The notes under the pieces were generated by a model, which saw only the letters and a program-made list of their open reading frames with translations, ran no database searches and was not told the origin of the DNA. 64,000 nt of DNA from assembly GCF_039982735.1 (NCBI RefSeq), contig NZ_JBDWXV010000001.1, positions 1 to 64,000 of the forward strand, written 5' to 3'. Each line of letters begins with the position of its first letter. Position 1 is the first letter of the stretch. This stretch comes from Saccharospirillum sp039982735. Its GTDB lineage: Bacteria > Pseudomonadota > Gammaproteobacteria > Pseudomonadales > Natronospirillaceae. Positions 53,474-61,666 of this stretch are shown piece by piece. Position numbers and translations under genes: made by a program.

Positions 53474-54282
53474 CAGTCGCCTCCAAAAACAGGTTTTTCT
53501 TTAGCGACGAAGGCTTTGTAGGCGCGTTCGAAGTCTCGCGTTTGCATACAGATTGCCTGCGCCTGGGCTTCGGATTCGATGGCCTGGTCGAGGCTCATCG
53601 ACCACTCCTGGTTGAGCTGGGTTTTGGTGATGCCGTGCGCGAAGGTTGGGCCTTCGCAGAGTTGTTGGGCATACGCTATGGCTTCGGCTTGAATCTGGTC
53701 GGCCTCGACCAGGCGGTTATAGAAGCCCCAGTTATGGCCTTCTTCGGCGCTCATGCTTCGACCGCTATACAGTAGGTCAGCGGCGCGGCCCTGACCGATG
53801 ATGCGCGGCAGCATGGCGCAGGCGCCCATGTCGCAGCCAGCGAGACCGACTTTGGTGAACAGGAAGGCGGTCTTTGAATCCGGTGTGGCAAAGCGAATGT
53901 CTGAGGCCATGGCGATGATGGCGCCGGCGCCGACGCAGATACCTTCGACGGCGGCGATAACCGGTTTGTTGCAGTGGATCATGGCTTTGACCAGGTCGCC
54001 GGTCATGCGAGTGAAGGCAAGCAGGTCTTTCATGTCCATGCCGACCAGTGGCGCGATGATGTCGTGTACGTCGCCACCGGAGCTGAAGTTGCCGCCGTTG
54101 GCTGCAAACACCACAGCATGAATGTCGTCGGCGTATACGAGGTCACGAAAGGTGTCGCGCAGTTCGGCGTAGCTCTCGAAGGTGAGCGGGTTTTTGCGTT
54201 CAGGCCGGTTCAGTTGAATGATGGCGATCGGGCCTTCCGTGCGCCAGATAAAATGCTTGGGTGCGTGGTTGGCCATTTTCAT
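53473..54282 (-). CDS. Enoyl-CoA hydratase/isomerase family protein
   Basis: 269 residues. Crotonase fold with the oxyanion-hole segments AANGGNFSSGGDVHDI and EGICVGAGAIIAMASDIRFAT. The start overlaps the MarR stop by ATGA, with GGGAG upstream. In the CoA-dependent anthranilate route such enzymes hydrate or hydrolytically open the reduced ring. The exact step for this copy is inference. Confidence 0.87.
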   Translation of the reverse strand: MKMANHAPKHFIWRTEGPIAIIQLNRPERKNPLTFESYAELRDTFRDLVYADDIHAVVFAANGGNFSSGGDVHDIIAPLVGMDMKDLLAFTRMTGDLVKAMIHCNKPVIAAVEGICVGAGAIIAMASDIRFATPDSKTAFLFTKVGLAGCDMGACAMLPRIIGQGRAADLLYSGRSMSAEEGHNWGFYNRLVEADQIQAEAIAYAQQLCEGPTFAHGITKTQLNQEWSMSLDQAIESEAQAQAICMQTRDFERAYKAFVAKEKPVFGGD

Positions 54283-54791
54283 GGGGTATCTCCCTGGGTC
54301 GTCGATTCGGGACTGTCCGGTTCTGGCCCGGCTTCGGTGGGCAGGTGCGCGAACAGTTCATTCATGTGGTGCGTTTCCTGGCTCGACAGTGAACTGAACA
54401 GTTCGTCGACCCAGTGCTCGTGGGCCTGGGCCATCTGATGAAATTGTTCGGAGCCGGTTTTGGTCAGCAGTACCCGTGTCGCTCTGCGGTCGCCTTCGAT
54501 GGCGATGCGCTCCACCCAGCCATCGTCAACCAGGCGGCTAATGATGCCGGTGACGTTGCCGTTCGAGACTTTTAATTGCTGTGATAGCTCGTTCATTTTT
54601 AACCCGTCCGGGTGACGTGATAGCGCGGCCATCACATCGAAGCGGGGTAGGGTGGTGTTGAACTGGAGGCGCAGCCGTTCACGCAGCTCGGATTCAACTC
54701 GGCGGGTCGTGCGCAATAGTCGCAGCCAGAGTCGCAGGTGCTCTTTGCTGGTGAGATGCCGGTTTGGGGCGATGCTGGCCGGTTCGCTCAT
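54279..54791 (-). CDS. MarR-family regulator of the anthranilate cluster
   Basis: 170 residues from the ATG at 54791, with GGAGGGGAG just upstream inside the end of the SDR gene and a one-base overlap with its stop. The winged HTH is clear: FDVMAALSRHPDGLKMNELS, QQLKVSNGNVTGIISRLVDDGWVER and DRRATRVLLTKTG. MarR regulators of aromatic-CoA pathways typically repress and respond to the acyl-CoA. A 26-base palindrome at 58099, in the promoter region of the operon, is the likely operator. Confidence 0.88.
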   Translation of the reverse strand: MSEPASIAPNRHLTSKEHLRLWLRLLRTTRRVESELRERLRLQFNTTLPRFDVMAALSRHPDGLKMNELSQQLKVSNGNVTGIISRLVDDGWVERIAIEGDRRATRVLLTKTGSEQFHQMAQAHEHWVDELFSSLSSQETHHMNELFAHLPTEAGPEPDSPESTTQGDTP

Positions 54792-55552
54792 TACAACTCC
54801 CCTCCGGCAATGGCGATGGCCTGGCCAGTAATCGCCTGGGCGGCGGGGCTGGCAAGCCACAACGCGGTCGCCGAGACATCCGATGGTTGAATCAAGCGCC
54901 CCTGGGGGTTGGTGGCGAGCAGTTGCGCCCGGGCTTCTGAATCGCTAAGCCCGGTTTTAGCGCTGATGTTGGCCAGGCTTTCATCGAGCAAGGGGGTTTC
55001 GGTGAACCCAGGACACAGAGCATTGACGGTGATGCCCTGTTTGGCGGTTTCCAGGGCCAGCGCGCGAACGAGCCCGATTACGCCGTGCTTGGCTGCACAG
55101 TAGGGCGCAACATAGGGGTAACCTTTTAGGCCGGCGGTTGACGCAACGGCTAGTAACCGGCCGCCGTCAGTCAGTTTGGTCAGCCCGCCTTGCAACGTTA
55201 AAAAAACCCCGGTCAGATTCACATTGAGCATGCGTTGCCAGTCTTCGAGGCTGGTTTTGCGCAAGGGAGCACTGCTGGCGGCACCGGCATTGGCGATGAC
55301 GATGTCCAGTGAATCGATATCACTGAACAGGGCGTCAACTGAGGCCGGGTCAGTTACGTCGGCGACCCGGTATTCTATCCCGGAATGCGCCGCAGCAACC
55401 TGCTGAAGTTTGGATTCGGTGCGCCCGGCGATGATCACTCTCGCGCCGGCATTGGCGAAGGCTTGCGCCAGGTCGGCACCAATGCCGCTACCGCCGCCGG
55501 TGATCAGAACCTTTTTGTCAGCGAAGCTGTTGTCTTTCGAAACCGATGGCAT
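54791..55552 (-). CDS. SDR-family 3-hydroxyacyl-CoA dehydrogenase-like oxidoreductase
   Basis: 253 residues. Classical SDR: VLITGGGSGIGADLAQAF (NAD site), IVIANAGAASS, catalytic Ser in LLAVASTAGL and YVAPYCAAKHGV, and LCPGFTETPL. The length and the pattern of 3-hydroxybutyrate/3-hydroxyacyl-CoA dehydrogenases suggest oxidation of a hydroxyacyl-CoA made by the hydratase. It lies three bases after the monooxygenase/reductase gene. Confidence 0.87.
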   Translation of the reverse strand: MPSVSKDNSFADKKVLITGGGSGIGADLAQAFANAGARVIIAGRTESKLQQVAAAHSGIEYRVADVTDPASVDALFSDIDSLDIVIANAGAASSAPLRKTSLEDWQRMLNVNLTGVFLTLQGGLTKLTDGGRLLAVASTAGLKGYPYVAPYCAAKHGVIGLVRALALETAKQGITVNALCPGFTETPLLDESLANISAKTGLSDSEARAQLLATNPQGRLIQPSDVSATALWLASPAAQAITGQAIAIAGGEL

Positions 55553-55555
55553 GGG

Positions 55556-57832
55556 TTAAATCAGTCCTTCATCGCGTTCAGCCAGGCGCAGCAGTTGATC
55601 GCGCCCCGCATAGTATGGTTTGGGCCAGTTCTGGTGGTCGTTGCCGATTTTGGCGGCGGCGTGCAGGGTCCAGTAGGGGTCGGCCAGGTGCGGCCGTGCC
55701 AGGCAAACCAGATCGGCGCGTCCAGCCATTAGAATGGAATTCACATGGTCCGGGTCGTAAATGTTGCCGACGGCCATGGTGGGTATTTTCAGATCGTTGC
55801 GAATGCGATCGGCAAACGGGGTCTGGAACATGCGGCCGTAAATGGGCTGCGCGTGCACCGAGGTCTGACCCGCAGATACATCGATCAGGTCAACACCGAC
55901 GGCCTTGAATCGTGCTGCGATTTCGACGGCTTCATCGGGTGTAATGCCCTCATCGCCGACCCAGTCGTGGGCTGAAATTCGCACGGACAGCGGTTTGTCT
56001 TCAGGCCAGGCTTCGCGCACCGCCTTTACCACTTCGAGCGGATAGCGCATTCGGTTGCTCAGGCTGCCGCCGTATTCGTCGGTGCGGTGATTGGTCAGTG
56101 GGGTAATAAAGCCCGAGAGTAAATAGCCGTGTGCGGCGTGCACTTCGAGCATGTCGAAGCCAGCTTCTTCAGCCAAGTGGGCAGCTTTCACAAAGGCGTC
56201 CCGAACGGTATCCATATCGGCGCGGTCCATGGCTTTGGGCAACGCGTTGTCCGGTGACCAGGGCTGGGCCGTGGCCGCCATGATGGGCCAGTTGCCTTCT
56301 TTAAGCGGCGCATCCATGGTTTCCCAGCCGAGCTGGGTTGAGCCCTTGGCGCCGGAATGACCCAGTTGCATGCAGAGTTTGGCGTCGGTTTCAGTGTGTA
56401 CAAAATCGGCCAGGCGTTTCCAGGCCGCAACCTGTTCGGCGTTATACAGGCCGGGGCATCCGGGTGTGATTCGGCCTTCGGGGGTGACGCAGGTCATTTC
56501 GGTGTACACCAGGCCAGCCCCACCTTTGGCGCGCTCGGCGTAATGCACGAAGTGCCAGTCGGTCGGGCAGCCGTCGACGGCTTTGTATTGCGCCATCGGT
56601 GACACTACCACTCGGTTTTTCAACGTCATGCCGCGTACTTTGTAGGGCGCAAACATAGGTGCCTGATCGGTTTCGGCGCCGGCCTGTTGCTGGAACCAGC
56701 GCTCGGCTGACTGCAGCCAGGCGGGGTCGCGCAGGCGCAGATTTTCGTGGCTGATGCGTTGTGAACGAGTCAGCAGGGCGTAGTTGAATTGGACCGGATC
56801 CAGATCCAGGTAGCGTTCTACCTGCTCAAACCATTCGGTGGAATTACGTGCTGCTGATTGCAGGCGTAACACCTGCAGTCGTCGCTCGGCTTCGTAGCGT
56901 TCGAAGGCGGCACTGAGCGTTGGTTCGGATTCAACATACTCGGCCAGGGCAATGGCGGATTCCAGCGCTAGCTTGGTTCCGGAACCGATGGAAAAATGCG
57001 CGGTGGCCGAGGCGTCGCCCATCAGTACCACGTTCTTGTGGCTCCAGCGTTCGCACAATACCCGCGGGAAATTGATCCAGGCTGAGCCGCGAATGTGGCG
57101 GGCGTTGGTCATCAGTGCATGGCCGTCGAGATGATCTGCGAAGATACGTTCGCAGACGGCGATTGATTCGTCCTGGTTCATTGACCCGAAGCCGAAGGCG
57201 TTCCAGGTTGCTTCTGAGCATTCAACGATGAAGGTCGCGGTGTCGTTATCGAATTGATAGGCGTGCGCCCAGACCCAGCCGTGCTCGGTTTTCTCGAAGA
57301 TGAAGGTAAAGGCATCGTTGAATTTCTGATGGGTGCCGAGCCAGACAAACTTGCAGGCACGAACGTCGATATCGGGTTTGAAAATGTGCTCGAAGTGCTG
57401 GCGTATCTTGGAGTTGATGCCATCGGCCGCGACCACGAGGTCGAAGCCACTCACAAAGGCGTCGATGTCTTCAAAAGGCGTTTCGAAGTGCAGGGTGATT
57501 CCGAGTTCCCGGGCGCGTTCCTGCAGCAAAATGAGTAATTGCATGCGGCCGATGCCGCAAAAACCATGGCCGGTCGAGGTGGTGCGCACGCCGTTGTGAA
57601 CCACGGCAATGTCATCCCAGTAGGCGAAGTGCTCGCGAATGCGTTCGGCACTAACCGGGTCGTTCTGCGCCAGGTTGTCGAGGGTTTCGTCTGACAGTAC
57701 GACACCCCAGCCAAAGGTGTCGTCGGCCTTGTTGCGCTCAAACACCTGGATGTCGTGGTCCGGGTTACGCAACTTGGCGCTGATGGCAAAATACAGACCC
57801 GCAGGTCCACCGCCGAGGCAAGCTATTTTCAT
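55556..57832 (-). CDS. abmA: 2-aminobenzoyl-CoA monooxygenase/reductase (salicylyl-CoA 5-hydroxylase-like fusion)
   Basis: 758 residues, a two-domain fusion. Residues 1 to about 385 form an FAD monooxygenase (GGGPAGLYFAISAK; LMGDASATAHFSIGSGTKLA). From about 395 an Old-Yellow-Enzyme FMN domain follows (KNRVVVSPMAQYKAVDG; MLEVHAAHGYLLSGFITPLT; NHRTDEYGGSLSNRMRYPLE). The Azoarcus evansii enzyme hydroxylates 2-aminobenzoyl-CoA and then reduces the ring, giving a non-aromatic enamine ketone CoA ester. Databases also name the family bifunctional salicylyl-CoA 5-hydroxylase. It is the first gene of the operon. Confidence 0.92.
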   Translation of the reverse strand: MKIACLGGGPAGLYFAISAKLRNPDHDIQVFERNKADDTFGWGVVLSDETLDNLAQNDPVSAERIREHFAYWDDIAVVHNGVRTTSTGHGFCGIGRMQLLILLQERARELGITLHFETPFEDIDAFVSGFDLVVAADGINSKIRQHFEHIFKPDIDVRACKFVWLGTHQKFNDAFTFIFEKTEHGWVWAHAYQFDNDTATFIVECSEATWNAFGFGSMNQDESIAVCERIFADHLDGHALMTNARHIRGSAWINFPRVLCERWSHKNVVLMGDASATAHFSIGSGTKLALESAIALAEYVESEPTLSAAFERYEAERRLQVLRLQSAARNSTEWFEQVERYLDLDPVQFNYALLTRSQRISHENLRLRDPAWLQSAERWFQQQAGAETDQAPMFAPYKVRGMTLKNRVVVSPMAQYKAVDGCPTDWHFVHYAERAKGGAGLVYTEMTCVTPEGRITPGCPGLYNAEQVAAWKRLADFVHTETDAKLCMQLGHSGAKGSTQLGWETMDAPLKEGNWPIMAATAQPWSPDNALPKAMDRADMDTVRDAFVKAAHLAEEAGFDMLEVHAAHGYLLSGFITPLTNHRTDEYGGSLSNRMRYPLEVVKAVREAWPEDKPLSVRISAHDWVGDEGITPDEAVEIAARFKAVGVDLIDVSAGQTSVHAQPIYGRMFQTPFADRIRNDLKIPTMAVGNIYDPDHVNSILMAGRADLVCLARPHLADPYWTLHAAAKIGNDHQNWPKPYYAGRDQLLRLAERDEGLI

Positions 57833-57859
57833 TCTTATTGACCTTTAGTGGCTAAGCCC

Positions 57860-57972
57860 GTGCCCGACACCGGGTACGCCTATCCGGGGTCGGCGTGAAC
57901 CCGTCCATGGGGCCTAGGCCGCAACATCCTTGTTGCGGACTACCCCGGATAGGCATACCCAGTGCCGGGCAC
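57860..57972. repeat. Three-way-junction intergenic repeat, copy 4
   Basis: 31-base arms (57860-57890, 57942-57972) pair at 28 positions. Inside: TCGGCGTGAA, second stem CCC-GTCCAT-GGG, GCCTAG, third stem CCGCAACA-TCCT-TGTTGCGG and GGACTACCCC. It begins 28 bases upstream of the monooxygenase start, possibly within its 5' leader. Confidence 0.88.
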
Positions 57973-58098
57973 TCGATTTGTTGCCAACTTCAATACGTGA
58001 TTCAGTCTTGGGCGTCTGTCTTTGTTTTGCGTCCTTAATGCCCAACTTCTTTTCTTGTTGTGTATCTTTCGTTCAATGTAGCCCCGCGGGAAATATAT

Positions 58099-58124
58099 TT
58101 CAAGCTTAAACATTTAGGCTTGAA
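58099..58124. promoter_or_regulatory. Candidate MarR operator of the anthranilate operon
   Basis: Arms TTCAAGCTTAAA and TTTAGGCTTGAA around a CA centre give a 26-base palindrome with 11 of 12 paired positions. It lies in an AT-rich stretch between the divergent monooxygenase operon and the formamidase-like gene, and could control both. No other palindrome of this quality is near. Confidence 0.6.
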
Positions 58125-58229
58125 TGATTTATCATAAGCTCTGTTTAATGGCGACTGAAAGAGGTTCAGGGTTATTCTGGGTTCTGTTCACTCAAGTTTC
58201 GGACTTCGCTGAGCGGCTAGCAGCGGGTG

Positions 58230-58323
58230 CCGGGTGAACTCCTGTGGGGAAGTCCACAGCATGGATGCTGTGGTCTAGGCCCCATGGGAGGGGTTCACGC
58301 CGACCCCACAGGAGTTCACCCGG
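58230..58323. repeat. Three-way-junction intergenic repeat, copy 5 (inverted)
   Basis: Perfect 20-base arms 58230-58249 and 58304-58323. Compared with copies 1, 3 and 4 the element is reversed: its complement reads GGGGTCGGCGTGAA, a CCCC-TCCCAT-GGGG stem, GCCTAG, third stem CCACAGCA-TCCA-TGCTGTGG, and GGACTTCCCC. Confidence 0.88.
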
Positions 58324-58410
58324 TAGCCGATGCGTACCATTGCCAGTGGATTGACCTGAGCTCTGGGGCCATATTGTTAACCACCTACTTAATTTAAAGC
58401 CGGAGACATC

Positions 58411-59268
58411 ATGCTGTACCGTCAATTTAAAACACAGGAGGCCATTGATCTGGCCTATGACCCCTCGAAAACGGCCGATGGCGCCGCTGCCATGGCGCAC
58501 TACAAGGCCATGAGCGCGAAAGCGATGGCTGATTTGGCGGTGCTTGCCAACTTGCGCTTTGGCCAGAGCCTGCCGGAAACACTGGATCTGTTCCCTGCCA
58601 AAACGCCGGGCGCTCCGTTGCATGTGTTTTTTCATGGGGGCTACTGGCGTTCTTTGAGCAACAAGGAGTTCGCTTTTGCCGCGCGCGGGCTGGTTGAAGC
58701 GGACGTCAGCGTGGCGGTGGTCAACTACGCCCTGTGCCCCTCGGTGACCCTGGGCGAGCTGGTGCGCCAGTGTCAGGTTTCCCTGCTTTGGTTGGCCGAT
58801 CAGGCGGCAGACTATGGCTATGACCCGGAACGCATTACCGTGTCCGGTCATTCGGCAGGCGGGCATATTGTCGGTATGTTGCTGTCGACCGACTGGCAGG
58901 GGCTTTACGGCCGCTCGCCTGACTTGATTAAAGGCGCTACGGCTATTAGTGGGTTATTCGATCTTGCGCCTTTCCCCTATTCCTGGCTGCAGCCCAAGCT
59001 GCAACTGACGGGGAGGGATGTGATGACGCTGAGCCCGGTTCGCATTGAGTCAAGGGTAGCTTGTCCGGTGAATCTGGTGGTGGGAGCCCTGGAGTCGGAT
59101 GAGTTTCACCGTCAGTCGACGGCGTATCAGGCTCATCTTTTGGCGGCGGACGCGCAGCAAGGCGTTACCGTGGAGTCTGTTCCCGGCTGTGATCACTTCA
59201 CCGTTATTGACGGATTGAATGACGGATCAGGCCAGGTATTTGACGCCATTATGCGCCACATAGCATGA
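58411..59268 (+). CDS. Alpha/beta hydrolase of the kynurenine formamidase (AFMID/BNA7) type
   Basis: 285 residues, GGAG five bases before the ATG. Family motif HVFFHGGYWRSLS supplies the oxyanion hole, the nucleophile is in VSGHSAGGHIVG, and Asp/His are likely in GALESDEFHR and GCDHFTVI. The HGGYW motif marks the eukaryote-like arylformamidase group, which hydrolyses N-formylkynurenine to kynurenine in tryptophan breakdown. It stands divergent to the anthranilate operon. Kynureninase would link the two, but neither it nor tryptophan dioxygenase is in the window. Other ester or amide substrates are possible. Confidence 0.72.
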   Translation: MLYRQFKTQEAIDLAYDPSKTADGAAAMAHYKAMSAKAMADLAVLANLRFGQSLPETLDLFPAKTPGAPLHVFFHGGYWRSLSNKEFAFAARGLVEADVSVAVVNYALCPSVTLGELVRQCQVSLLWLADQAADYGYDPERITVSGHSAGGHIVGMLLSTDWQGLYGRSPDLIKGATAISGLFDLAPFPYSWLQPKLQLTGRDVMTLSPVRIESRVACPVNLVVGALESDEFHRQSTAYQAHLLAADAQQGVTVESVPGCDHFTVIDGLNDGSGQVFDAIMRHIA

Positions 59269-59391
59269 TTACGGGTTAGGCCGCCGTTTTTTTCAGCCAT
59301 GAGTACATAATCTGCATAAATACGACCTCAGGCCGGGTGTGGGGGTTGAAATTACGGTACGGTATCTGTTCGGTGAATCCCTAGAGAGTGA

Positions 59392-60186
59392 ATGCGTTAT
59401 ATGAATCTGAAGATTATTCTGCCGTTACTGATTGTCGTGGTTGCTGTCGGTGCCGGTTACGGCTATATGCAATTCCAGGGGTCAACGGAAATAGATCTCG
59501 ATGTTGTGCGTATTGGCGTTGATGTGCCATACCCGCCCTACGAGTTCCGTGATGATAACGGCGAACTCACCGGGTTTGAGATTGACTTGGGCAATGCCAC
59601 CTGTCGCCGGTTGAACATTCAATGCGAATGGGTCGTCACCCCTTGGGATGGCATTATCGATGGCTTGCTGGCTGGCAACTACGACACCATTATGTCGTCG
59701 ATGTCGATTAACAGCGAACGTAAAACGCGAGTCGATTTTTCCGACCCGTACTACTCGACCCCGTCGGTTTTGTTTACACACAGCGCTAGCGGCATCAGCT
59801 CCGACAGCAAGAACGCACTGCAAGAGCGCCGGATTGGCGTCATTGCAAACACCATTCAGCACGAATATCTGATGGAAACGTACGGCGATGTAGCCTCAAT
59901 TCGTACCTACGAGACCAACGAAGAGGTCAATACGGCCTTGCGCAGTCAGGAAGTGGATGCGGTGTTTCACGACTACCCCCACTGGGAAAGCGAGTTCATG
60001 ATTGGCGGCAACTTCCCGATTCTGGGTAAGGCACGCCAGTTGGGTGAAGGTGTTGGCATGGCGTTCCGGCCCGAAGACGATAACCTCAGACGTCTGTTCA
60101 ACCAGGGGATGAACTCGGTAAAAAGTGATGGGACTTATAACCGCATCCGTAAAGATTACCTTTTCTTCGACGTGATGGTCGACTGA
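59392..60186 (+). CDS. Amino-acid type ABC transporter substrate-binding protein, orphan
   Basis: 264 residues. An N-terminal hydrophobic signal or anchor (residues 5-25, no clear cleavage site or lipobox) is followed by the family 3 fold: IGVDVPYPPYEFRDDNGELT, GFEIDLGNATCRRL, WDGIIDGLLAGNYDTIMSSM, SINSERKTRVDFSDPYY and VDAVFHDYPHWESE. These are features of arginine/lysine/ornithine/histidine binding proteins. No permease or ATPase gene is adjacent. A start at 59401 is also possible. Confidence 0.82.
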   Translation: MRYMNLKIILPLLIVVVAVGAGYGYMQFQGSTEIDLDVVRIGVDVPYPPYEFRDDNGELTGFEIDLGNATCRRLNIQCEWVVTPWDGIIDGLLAGNYDTIMSSMSINSERKTRVDFSDPYYSTPSVLFTHSASGISSDSKNALQERRIGVIANTIQHEYLMETYGDVASIRTYETNEEVNTALRSQEVDAVFHDYPHWESEFMIGGNFPILGKARQLGEGVGMAFRPEDDNLRRLFNQGMNSVKSDGTYNRIRKDYLFFDVMVD

Positions 60187-60197
60187 CGTAAACGTTT

Positions 60198-60235
60198 GCC
60201 CGGTCTCTGGCTGCCAATAGAGCCAGAGGCCGGGC
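60198..60235. terminator. Hairpin between convergent genes, likely bidirectional terminator
   Basis: GCCCGG-T-CTCTGGCT and AGCCAGAG-G-CCGGGC pair around an 8-base loop, 11 bases past the binding-protein stop and 12 bases past the dehydrogenase stop. It lacks a T-run, so termination may be weak. Confidence 0.6.
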
Positions 60236-60247
60236 GCTCAGGCTCCC

Positions 60248-61408
60248 TCAGGCTGGAGGCGAGACGCGCAAAATGCGACCACTGTCGGTCGATAAAAACA
60301 AATGGCCATGGTCGTCTTCGGCAATCGCCCGTATGCGTTCGCCCAGGTCCTCAAGCAACCGGTCTTCCTCACCCATTTCACCCTGATCAGTCACTTCGAT
60401 ATGATTCAAGTGCGTTAGCACCAGTGCACCAGCAAATAAGTGGCCTTGCCAGTCAGGAAAGGCGTCGCCCCGATACACCAGAAGGCTACCGGGTGCGATG
60501 GACGGCACATAGACTTTTACCGGGTCGACATAGCCGGGCAGCGACTCTGCTTCGCCCACATCGACCGGGCCCCAGTACTCCCTGCCATGAGAAACCACAG
60601 GCCAGCCATAGTTCTTGCCTGCCTCAATCACGTTGATTTCATCACCCCCGCGCGGACCATGCTCAATCTCCCAGAGCCGATTTCGCTCGAGATCATAGGC
60701 CAGACCCTGAGGGTTCCGATGGCCCAGACTCCAGATTTCATCGGGAATATTGGCGTCGTCAACAAAGGGATTGTCATCCGGCACCCGGCCATCCAGATGC
60801 AGTCGCATGATGGATGAGGCATGGTTGCTGAAATCCTGCCCATTATCCCGGTCACCCCGGTCTCCCACACCAAAGTAGACGTAGCCCTCGTCGTCAAAGG
60901 TGACCCGGCTGCCGAAATGCTGGCCGGCGTTTGAAGCAGAATCGGTTACCAGCAGGTCTTCCCAGCCCGTTAGCTGGTCACTGTTTTCTGATAATACAGC
61001 CCGAGCCAGCGTCGTGGCTGCACCGCCGTCGACTGCCTTGCTGTAGGTAAAGTACAGCGTCCGGTCTGACCCGAATGAGGGGCTGGTTTGCACGTCGAGC
61101 AGACCACCCTGGCCGCGGGTGGCGATATCGCCGGGCAGACCGCTGAGTTCTGAGCTTTCGCCGGATTCAGTATTCAGCAGCCAGAGCTGCCCTGCGCGGC
61201 CGGTAATGACCATTTCAGTATCGGAAATAAACGCCATACCCCAGGGCGTGCCGAAGCCACTGGCGACTGCTTCAACCTGGTACTCGTGGCCCAGGCTGGA
61301 GCCCTCAGACAACGGTTCGGCCAGAATGGAGGAGGGCAGTAAGAGTAGACCCGATAGCAAAAGCATCGCTGATAGAGTCGTTGTGCTGGGTCGGCTCGCT
61401 CTGTTCAT
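60248..61408 (-). CDS. PQQ-dependent aldose sugar dehydrogenase (YliI/GDH-B-like)
   Basis: 386 residues, AGGAG seven bases before the start. A signal peptide ends ILA-EP. Six-bladed propeller with family motifs GFGTPWGMAF, RGQGGLLDVQTSP, HFGSRVTFDDEGYVYFGVGDRG, SLGHRNPQGLAYD, WEIEHGPRGGDEINVI and YGWPVVSHG. The His and Arg of these motifs form the PQQ site in soluble glucose and aldose dehydrogenases. It oxidises sugars in the periplasm. It is convergent with the orphan binding-protein gene and shows no operon partners. Confidence 0.88.
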   Translation of the reverse strand: MNRASRPSTTTLSAMLLLSGLLLLPSSILAEPLSEGSSLGHEYQVEAVASGFGTPWGMAFISDTEMVITGRAGQLWLLNTESGESSELSGLPGDIATRGQGGLLDVQTSPSFGSDRTLYFTYSKAVDGGAATTLARAVLSENSDQLTGWEDLLVTDSASNAGQHFGSRVTFDDEGYVYFGVGDRGDRDNGQDFSNHASSIMRLHLDGRVPDDNPFVDDANIPDEIWSLGHRNPQGLAYDLERNRLWEIEHGPRGGDEINVIEAGKNYGWPVVSHGREYWGPVDVGEAESLPGYVDPVKVYVPSIAPGSLLVYRGDAFPDWQGHLFAGALVLTHLNHIEVTDQGEMGEEDRLLEDLGERIRAIAEDDHGHLFLSTDSGRILRVSPPA

Positions 61409-61480
61409 CGTTAGACTCCTGATGGTATTTCCAATTTTTCTGAATTTGGGATGTGGCTGTTAGCTAAGCACCGAGTGACG

Positions 61481-61581
61481 TCTGCCGGGCAGGCATCTCC
61501 GGGGAAGTCCGAGGCATGGATGCCGAAGTCTAGGCCCCAAGGACGGGTTTACGCCGACCCCGGAGATGCCTGCCCGGCAGA
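61481..61581. repeat. Three-way-junction intergenic repeat, copy 6 (inverted)
   Basis: Perfect 24-base arms 61481-61504 and 61558-61581, the longest uninterrupted stem of the set. The complement strand reads GGGGTCGGCGTAAA, CCC-GTCCTT-GGG, GCCTAG, a less perfect third stem with loop TCCA, then GACTTCCCC-like sequence. It lies 72 bases upstream of the aldose dehydrogenase gene and 86 bases before the transporter gene. Confidence 0.88.
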
Positions 61582-61666
61582 TGGCACGGATTACTGCACC
61601 CAATTAGACTCGGCCACTAAATTCTACGCAATCTGACTGTAGGCGGTTTCAGGGTATACTGCGCGG

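Noticed and set aside
58192..58866. Open frame antisense to the formamidase-like gene
   Set aside because: It runs through junction repeat copy 5 and the opposite strand of a clear hydrolase gene.
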